NCBI GenBank assembly: GCA_965651365.1
Contig: CBFGSA010000093.1
Span: 1-11,200, forward strand
From: DASSBG01 sp965651365
GTDB taxonomy: Bacteria > Pseudomonadota > Gammaproteobacteria > Xanthomonadales > Rhodanobacteraceae
Length of the DNA: 11,200 bases
Reading direction: 5' to 3'
Part shown: one piece after another, positions 6,648 to 11,200 of the stretch
Layout: every line of letters starts with the position of its first letter
Position numbering within the stretch: position 1 is the stretch's first letter
The notes under the pieces: generated by a model
Database searches by the model: none
Told to the model about the DNA's origin: nothing
The model's input: the letters and a program-made list of their open reading frames with translations, nothing else
Position numbers and translations under genes: made by a program

Positions 6648-7994
6648 TCAATCAGCGTGTGGGTTGTTTGTGTCCATGTCGATCGTGGCGTGTGAGGGTC
6701 CTTCGGTGGCCTGCAGCGTTCTGGCCACGGCTTCGGCCGCGCGCAGCACCCGCAGGACGTTGCGACCAGCGACATCGGCTAGTTCTTCGTCGCTCCAGCC
6801 GCGTCGGGCGAGTTCCTTTAACAGTGCCGGGTATTTGTCGACCCCGTCCAGTCCCTCGGGCGTGGTGCCGATGCCGTCGAAGTCCGATCCGATGCCGACA
6901 CATTCGATGCCGGCTACCTTGCGGATGTGTTCGATATGGTCGGCGACCATGCCGATCGTTGCCACCGGCCGCGGGTGTTCGTGTTCCCATTGGGCCATGG
7001 CGGCCCTGGCGCGATCGGGCTGGCCGATATAGAGCCCGTCGTAGGGTGGCGCGTTGAGGCGCGCGGCTTCGGCCGCGCGATCGGCGGCCCAGCGTGAATT
7101 GGCGGCGGAAATGTAGTCGGGATAGAAATTGACCATCACGATGCCGTGGTTGCGTTTGACCATGCGCAGCACATCGTCCGGCACGTTGCGTGGATGGTCG
7201 TTGAGGGCGCGCGCGCCCGAGTGCGAGAACATCACCGGCGCCTGGCTGGTCTTGATCGCATCGCGCATGGTGTCGGGCGACACGTGGGCCAGGTCGACCA
7301 GCATGCCGAGCCGGTTCATCTCGTGCACGATGGCGCGGCCAAACTTCGTCAGGCCGTGGTGCTCGGGGTTGTCGGTGGCCGAATCGGCCCAGTCGTTGTT
7401 GCGGGTGTGGGTCAGCGTCATGTAGCGTACGCCGAGGTTGAACATCTGCCGCAGTACCGGCATGGAATTGTCGATCTGGTGGCCGCCTTCGATGCCGATC
7501 AGCGAGGCGATGCGGCCGGCCTTGTGGATGCGCTCGATATCGTCAGCCGTCCAGGCCATTTCAAAGGTATCCGGATACTTCGCCACCATGTTGCGCACGA
7601 TGTCGATCTGCTCCAGGGTCATCTTCACCGCGGCCGGGCCGGTCACCGTTGGCGGAATCCACACCGACCAGAACTGGCCGCCGACATGGCCCTTGCGCAG
7701 GCGCGGGATGTCGGTCATCAGGGACACCTGTTTCGTGCCGTCGTCCGCCTTGACCTGCAGGTTCAGGGTGCTGGCGTCCAGATCCACGCCACCAACACTG
7801 CCCCAATGCGTCCGGATTTCCCACGGCAGGTCATTGTGGCCGTCGATCAGTGGAGTCGAATCCAGAACGTGTTCAACGCGTGAGGAAAGTTCGCTTGCAT
7901 TTCCGACACTCGCCGTCTGCTGCGCTTGCGCATTGAATGCAGCCAGTAACAAGATGCCGCCAGCGAGAGTCAGGTTCTTGCAAATGGTGATCAT
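6648..7994 (-). CDS. Secreted M19-family dipeptidase (membrane/renal dipeptidase-like)
   Basis: The frame is open further upstream, but I choose the ATG at 7994. AGGA precedes it at a suitable distance and it gives a 448-residue protein beginning with a clean Sec signal peptide (MITICKN, LAGGILLLAAF, cleavage after NAQA at about 24). All binuclear zinc ligands of M19 enzymes can be seen: H53 and D55 in DGHNDLPW, bridging E169 in IGIEGGHQ, H237 in DLAHVSP and H258 in FSHSGARAL. R269 in NDHPRN corresponds to the substrate-binding arginine, and an IGSDFDG segment lies near the C-terminus. The family cleaves dipeptides, including those with a C-terminal D-residue, here probably in the periplasm. 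The stop lies one base from that of the convergent M61 gene. Together with the M61 enzyme it could complete peptide breakdown before uptake. Confidence 0.93.
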   Translation of the reverse strand: MITICKNLTLAGGILLLAAFNAQAQQTASVGNASELSSRVEHVLDSTPLIDGHNDLPWEIRTHWGSVGGVDLDASTLNLQVKADDGTKQVSLMTDIPRLRKGHVGGQFWSVWIPPTVTGPAAVKMTLEQIDIVRNMVAKYPDTFEMAWTADDIERIHKAGRIASLIGIEGGHQIDNSMPVLRQMFNLGVRYMTLTHTRNNDWADSATDNPEHHGLTKFGRAIVHEMNRLGMLVDLAHVSPDTMRDAIKTSQAPVMFSHSGARALNDHPRNVPDDVLRMVKRNHGIVMVNFYPDYISAANSRWAADRAAEAARLNAPPYDGLYIGQPDRARAAMAQWEHEHPRPVATIGMVADHIEHIRKVAGIECVGIGSDFDGIGTTPEGLDGVDKYPALLKELARRGWSDEELADVAGRNVLRVLRAAEAVARTLQATEGPSHATIDMDTNNPHAD

Positions 7995-8035
7995 CAGTTT
8001 TTCCTGATTCTGTCGATTGCCATATACTGGCACAA

Positions 8036-8061
8036 GTGACGCGCCCTGTGCGTGACGCGCC
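8036..8061 (+). repeat. Direct repeat of GTGACGCGCC, two copies 16 bases apart
   Basis: GTGACGCGCC occurs at 8036-8045 and again at 8052-8061, followed immediately by the related GTGATGGGC at 8062-8070. The repeat lies in the middle of the divergent promoter region and could be a protein-binding site or local duplication. Confidence 0.55.
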
Positions 8062-8118
8062 GTGATGGGCGTGCCTGCATTGCGGAACAATGGCGCCGAA
8101 GTTTTGTCAGGCAACAAC

Positions 8119-8126
8119 AGGAGGAG
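8119..8126 (+). promoter_or_regulatory. Strong ribosome binding site for ATG 8130
   Basis: AGGAGGAG ends three bases before ATG 8130 (five bases from the AGGAGG core). It fixes the translation start on the frame that encodes only the signal peptide, and so shows that the longer frame starting at GTG 8149 is not translated by itself from a normal site. Confidence 0.8.
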
Positions 8127-8129
8127 AAA

Positions 8130-8628
8130 ATGAAAGCGACCGTTCCATGTGCGCTGCTGGGACTTGCGCTTTTTTTTCGGTGGCGTGTCCCAGGCGTCGG
8201 CGGAATCCAGTGACGATGGTGCCAAGCGCGTAGTACCCGTCCTTGTGAAGGTCAACAAGAAAGGGGATGTGACCCGGATTGATCCGGCACTGCATTTGCG
8301 GCCCGTGATGACCAGGGCGCTCGAACAGACCGTCAAGGGCATGATTCACAAACCTGCCATGAAGGATGGCAAACCGATTGCCAGCCAGTTTGTTCTCAAC
8401 CTGGCGATCGTGTCCGCGGGTCAGAAGACCAATGAATACAAGTTCTCGTATGTTTCAGCACAGGAGGTCCCGCCGGGCAACTGGCACTGGACGCTCAAGA
8501 ATTCGCATGGCAAACAGGTCTATGCACTGCAGTCGGACATGGGTCCGGGCAGCCCCGGCATCAATGTCGAAGTGCCGCCGGACTATCGCGCTGTGCCCGT
8601 GCCGATATACCCGAAGGGCAGGAACTGA
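8130..8628 (+). CDS. Small secreted TonB-C-terminal-like protein, reading frame broken at a T8 tract
   Basis: ATG 8130 follows a strong ribosome binding site and encodes MKATVPCALLGLALFF. As written, this frame leaves the gene after the eight T at 8170-8177 and stops after 27 residues at the TGA at 8211-8213. Removing one T joins it to the long downstream frame and gives a perfect signal peptide ending GGVSQASA at residue 24 of a 165-residue protein. The mature part has VVPVLVKVNKKGDVT, a helix, then KPAMKDGKPIASQFVLNL. This strand-helix-strand pattern resembles the TonB C-terminal domain but lacks a membrane anchor and proline-rich spacer. A homologue lies convergently at 8750-9307. No function is known to me; a periplasmic binding or partner role is inference. 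The break may be a sequencing indel, phase variation or slippage. GTG 8149 as an alternative start has no ribosome binding site and would lose the signal peptide. Confidence 0.75.
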
Positions 8629-8689
8629 GAAGCAGGCTGCATCAGTGCCGCAGTCAAATCGCGGTTCCGCGGCCATCTGCTGAAACGAT

Positions 8690-8717
8690 GCGGGCCGGCA
8701 TTGTCGAGTCGGCCCGC
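8690..8717. terminator. GC-rich hairpin between the convergent paralogues
   Basis: GCGGGCCG (8690-8697) and CGGCCCGC (8710-8717) are exact reverse complements with a 12-base loop. They lie in the 121-base gap where the two small secreted-protein genes converge, so the structure could end transcription from either side. There is no T run on either side, which makes intrinsic termination uncertain. Confidence 0.45.
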
Positions 8718-8749
8718 GCGGTAGTTGGATGTACAATCCAAGCTAAGGA

Positions 8750-9307
8750 TTATCTTGATGATGCCTGGCTGGGTCTCGTGCTGCTTGCGGTTCGCGTCTG
8801 GACAGGACATTGTGCCCGATCGCGGTGCAGGTATTGTCGGCGCTGATAGAAGTTGTTTCTTCTTCCCTGACGCATTCCGCGCCACATGTTCCGGTCGTTT
8901 TCACTGGCCAGAGCCAGGCGGTGACGCGAGTCTTCCATCCAGTACCACGAACCTGTGGGTACCGGCTGATTTTTCACGCTGACCATGCGCACGTCGTACT
9001 TGCCGTCGGGGCGAAGCGAGACTTTTGGCATGATGGTCATGACCAGCTGGCTTTGCACGGCATGGCCCTTGTGTTCCCGTGGACCGGTGATCATGCTCTG
9101 AATCGAACTGCGCATGCGCTTTTGCACATCGGGGCGCAGCTTGAATGCGGGAGTGATATTCGTAACCTTGCCATGTGCATCCACCTGAACCAGCACCGGT
9201 ACGGCCTTGTGTTCAACACGACTCACCACGTTGCTGGCATGAGCACTGGGGAATGCCAGTGCGGCTCCGAGCAACGCAGTGGCCAGGAATATCGATTGAT
9301 GCTTCAT
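8750..9307 (-). CDS. Small secreted TonB-C-terminal-like protein, paralogue of the 8130 gene
   Basis: ATG 9307 is preceded by AAGGAGG six bases upstream and begins an excellent Sec signal peptide (MKHQSIFLATALLG, cleavage after PSAHA at about 24) of a 185-residue protein. The mature part parallels the gene at 8130. PVLVQVDAHGKVTNITPA matches PVLVKVNKKGDVTRIDPA; LRP, a charged helix, SMI, a glycine turn and SQLV all recur; then comes a VSVKNQPVPTGSWYW segment matching VSAQEVPPGNWHW. The pattern suggests the strand-helix-strand fold of the TonB C-terminal domain, but no anchor segment exists. Beyond residue 135 the similarity stops and a polar, arginine-rich tail follows (MWRGMRQGRRNN to QASSR) that looks unlike a folded domain. 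It may be the product of an old frameshift. Neither other frame in this stretch resembles the partner's C-terminus. Function unknown; periplasmic location inferred. Confidence 0.8.
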   Translation of the reverse strand: MKHQSIFLATALLGAALAFPSAHASNVVSRVEHKAVPVLVQVDAHGKVTNITPAFKLRPDVQKRMRSSIQSMITGPREHKGHAVQSQLVMTIMPKVSLRPDGKYDVRMVSVKNQPVPTGSWYWMEDSRHRLALASENDRNMWRGMRQGRRNNFYQRRQYLHRDRAQCPVQTRTASSTRPSQASSR

Positions 9308-9425
9308 GTGATGCCTCCTTCCAAATGTGGAATCTGCAAAACAACCCGCCGTGATGACCGTTGGTGCGAACGTCACTCATGATGGAATTGCCAAACTCAC
9401 GAGCCGCACATTGGTGGACACAACG

Positions 9426-9914
9426 GTGATTTCACCTTATCACATTCGCAGTGCCGAGACAGGCGATGATGCCAGAATTGCGACCGTCATTCGCACCGTA
9501 ATGCCGGAATTCGGGGCCGGTGGGCCGGGCTTCGCCATTCATGATCCAGAGGTGGGTGCCATGCACGCAGCCTATTCGCGGCCGGATGCGGCGTATTTTG
9601 TGGTCGAACGCGAAGGCGTGGTGATGGGCGGCGCAGGAGTCGCGCGGCTGGACGGCGGTGAGCCGGGCGTGTGCGAATTGCGCAAGATGTATTTTCTGCC
9701 CGATGTGCGTGGGCTGGGTGCGGGACGTGCGTTGATGGCGCGCTGTCTGCAAGCGGCTCGCGAGATGGGTTACCGCCAGTGCTATATCGAGACCCTGGAG
9801 GGCATGGATGCAGCGCAGGCTTTGTACCTCAAGTCGGGTTTCAGGCCCATTTCCGCGCGCACGGGCGGAACGGGCCACTTCGGCTGCAATCGGTTTTATC
9901 TGCGCGATCTGTAG
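9426..9914 (+). CDS. GNAT-family N-acetyltransferase
   Basis: The 162-residue reading from GTG 9426 begins MISPYHIRSAETGDDARI, the typical first strand and helix of GNAT enzymes. The frame is also open upstream (ATG 9354 and ATG 9327), but those extra residues look like no GNAT N-terminus. The GTG has only a poor GGTGGA upstream, so the start is uncertain. Motif A is clear: CELRKMYFLPDVRGLGAG with the acetyl-CoA pyrophosphate-binding RGLGAG at 95-100. It is followed by ALMARCLQAAREMGY, then motif B-like ETLEGMDAAQALYLKSGFRP near the C-terminus. The enzyme transfers an acetyl group from acetyl-CoA to an amine in the cytosol; the acceptor cannot be read from sequence. It is divergent from the paralogue gene and lies 82 bases upstream of the transporter. 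Confidence 0.88.
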   Translation: MISPYHIRSAETGDDARIATVIRTVMPEFGAGGPGFAIHDPEVGAMHAAYSRPDAAYFVVEREGVVMGGAGVARLDGGEPGVCELRKMYFLPDVRGLGAGRALMARCLQAAREMGYRQCYIETLEGMDAAQALYLKSGFRPISARTGGTGHFGCNRFYLRDL

Positions 9915-9996
9915 CGTTCTCATCCCCGGGAGAGCCTTGCGGTTGACCCCGTTTTCGTGAAAGTATCTGGCGATTACCGGATCGAGGGGCAGCGTT

Positions 9997-11200
9997 TTGA
10001 ACAGCACACCGAATGGCGGTTTGATGCCGCAAACCGAACTCTCCTGGCGCGGCATCGTCATCGGCGTGCTGATCACGCTGATCTTCACGGCAGCCAATGT
10101 CTACTTCGGTCTCAAGGCCGGCCTGACCTTTGCCACATCGATCCCGGCGGCGGTGATCTCGATGGCGGTGCTGCGCAAGATGAGCGACGCCACCATCCAG
10201 GAAAACAACATCGTCCAGACCATCGCCTCGGCGGCGGGCACGCTGTCGGCGATCATCTTCGTGTTGCCGGGCCTGGTGATCGTCGGCTGGTGGGCCAGCT
10301 TCCCCTACTGGGAGACGATGCTGATCTGTTCGCTGGGTGGCATCCTCGGCGTGATGTACTCGATTCCGCTGCGGCGGGCGCTGGTGACCGGTTCGGACTT
10401 GCCGTATCCCGAGGGCGTGGCCTGTGCCGAGGTGCTCAAGGTCGGCTCCAGTGCGCGCGATGCGGCTGCCGCGGCCGCCGCATCCGATGCGCCCGTATCG
10501 GGAGTCGAAGCCGGCAAGTCCGGGTTCCTGGCCGTACTGTGGGGCGCGATCGTGTCGGCCGGATTCGCCGTGGTCGAAGCCACCCACATTTTTGGCGACA
10601 ACGTGTCGGCTTATTTCCGGGTTGGCGATCGCAGCGCCACCGGCTTTGATTTCAGCCTGTCGCTTGCCTTGCTGGCCGTAGGCCACCTGGTCGGATTGTG
10701 GGTTGGCATTTCGATGCTGATCGGCACCGGCATCGCCTGGGTGTGGGCCGTGCCGCACTACTCGGCGCTGATGGACCTGTCCGGCACGGCGCAGCAGATC
10801 GCCGGTGCGGCCTTCGGCGAGAAGGTGCGCTTCCTGGGCGCAGGCACCATCGGCGCTGCAGCGGTGTGGACCCTGCTGAAGCTGATCAAACCGGTGGCTA
10901 CGGGTCTGGCCGGTGCGCTGCGCTCCTCGCGCTTGCGCAAGGCCGGGCAGGGCGGCGACCTGCCGCGCACCGAAATGGACATGCCAATCGGCATCGTGGC
11001 TCTGGTCACGGTAGTGTGCATGCTGCCGATTGCCTGGCTGCTGGGTGCCTTTGGTGACGGCACGGCCGCGGCCGACAAGCTGTGGGTGCTGGTGATCGGC
11101 GGCGTGGTGTTTGTCGCCCTGATCAGCTTCTTCGTGGCCTCGGTGGTGGGCTACATGGCCGGCCTGGTTGGCTCGTCCAACAGCCCGATTTCGGGTGTCG
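9997..11200 (+). CDS. OPT-family oligopeptide transporter, N-terminal part (runs off window)
   Basis: The frame is open to the window end and gives 401 residues of a protein that is normally about 650-700 long. I choose TTG 9997 because GAGGGG lies seven bases upstream; ATG 10024, nine codons on, has only a weak site and is the alternative. Family signatures are strong: TAANVYFGLKAGLTFATSIP in the first membrane segment, AAVISMAVLRK, PYPEGVACAEVLK at 136-148, and GSSNSPISG at 392-400. Several hydrophobic membrane spans can be picked out, for example at 19-35, about 79-96, 175-195, 222-248, 342-357 and 368-390. An alanine-rich linker, SSARDAAAAAAASDAP, lies at 151-166 between spans. OPT proteins are proton-coupled inner-membrane carriers of oligopeptides or, in some branches, metal chelates. 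The nearby dipeptidase and M61 peptidase make peptide uptake the better guess. Confidence 0.92.
   Translation, partial: MNSTPNGGLMPQTELSWRGIVIGVLITLIFTAANVYFGLKAGLTFATSIPAAVISMAVLRKMSDATIQENNIVQTIASAAGTLSAIIFVLPGLVIVGWWASFPYWETMLICSLGGILGVMYSIPLRRALVTGSDLPYPEGVACAEVLKVGSSARDAAAAAAASDAPVSGVEAGKSGFLAVLWGAIVSAGFAVVEATHIFGDNVSAYFRVGDRSATGFDFSLSLALLAVGHLVGLWVGISMLIGTGIAWVWAVPHYSALMDLSGTAQQIAGAAFGEKVRFLGAGTIGAAAVWTLLKLIKPVATGLAGALRSSRLRKAGQGGDLPRTEMDMPIGIVALVTVVCMLPIAWLLGAFGDGTAAADKLWVLVIGGVVFVALISFFVASVVGYMAGLVGSSNSPISGV

Larger units (their letters stand above)
7995..8129. promoter_or_regulatory. Divergent intergenic region between the M19 gene and the first small secreted protein
   Basis: These 135 bases separate two diverging genes and must hold both promoters. 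I find no convincing -35/-10 pair for either strand. The visible structure is a 10-base direct repeat described separately, a TATATG-like hexamer on the minus strand near 8023, and the ribosome binding sites at both ends. Confidence 0.4.

Noticed and set aside
7995..8342. Upstream in-frame extension of the M19 gene by 116 codons
   Set aside because: The extension precedes a clear signal peptide, has no homology, and crosses the opposing gene start; ATG 7994 with AGGA upstream is better.
9327..9425. Upstream in-frame extension of the GNAT gene (ATG 9327 or ATG 9354)
   Set aside because: The added residues look unlike a GNAT N-terminus and ATG 9327 is only 20 bases from the divergent start; GTG 9426 gives the usual beginning, though this remains uncertain.
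9943..9969. TTGACC and TATCTG as a promoter for the OPT gene
   Set aside because: The spacing is only 15 bases and the second hexamer is weak, so it is not listed as a feature.

Overview
The window is high-GC bacterial DNA, most likely from a gammaproteobacterium of the Lysobacterales (Xanthomonadales), for example the Rhodanobacteraceae. This is an inference from codon use, the protein families and the IFANGFD-type tail of a secreted beta-helix protein; there is no rRNA or other phylogenetic marker. Genes are densely packed. I see no mobile element, CRISPR array, tRNA or rRNA.

Layout. (1) 1-786, + strand: the 3' part of an M14-type zinc carboxypeptidase. (2) 814-1295, +: a decayed GhrA-type 2-hydroxyacid dehydrogenase with a frameshift and an internal deletion. 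(3) 1298-2860, -: a secreted right-handed beta-helix protein. Upstream on the same strand, 2912-4099, is a PLP-dependent Cys/Met (trans-sulfuration family) lyase or synthase. (4) 4100-4193: an AT-rich divergent control region, then an Lrp/AsnC regulator at 4194-4670, +. (5) 4706-6646, +: a secreted M61 peptidase whose ribosome binding site lies in one arm of a perfect hairpin. (6) 6648-7994, -: a secreted M19 dipeptidase that meets the M61 gene stop to stop with one base between. (7) 8130-8628, +, and 8750-9307, -: a convergent pair of related small secreted proteins resembling the TonB C-terminal domain. The first has its signal peptide out of frame at a run of eight T. (8) 9426-9914, +: a GNAT acetyltransferase. 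(9) 9997 to the window end, +: the 5' part of an OPT-family oligopeptide transporter.

Theme. Three peptidases (M14, M61, M19), an oligopeptide transporter, a sulfur amino acid enzyme and an Lrp-type regulator lie within 11 kb, which suggests peptide scavenging and amino acid catabolism. They lie on both strands in several transcription units, so this is a functional neighbourhood and not an operon. The signals most worth a second look are the T8 tract in the first paralogue, the paralogue pair itself, the hairpin over the M61 ribosome binding site, and the dehydrogenase pseudogene.
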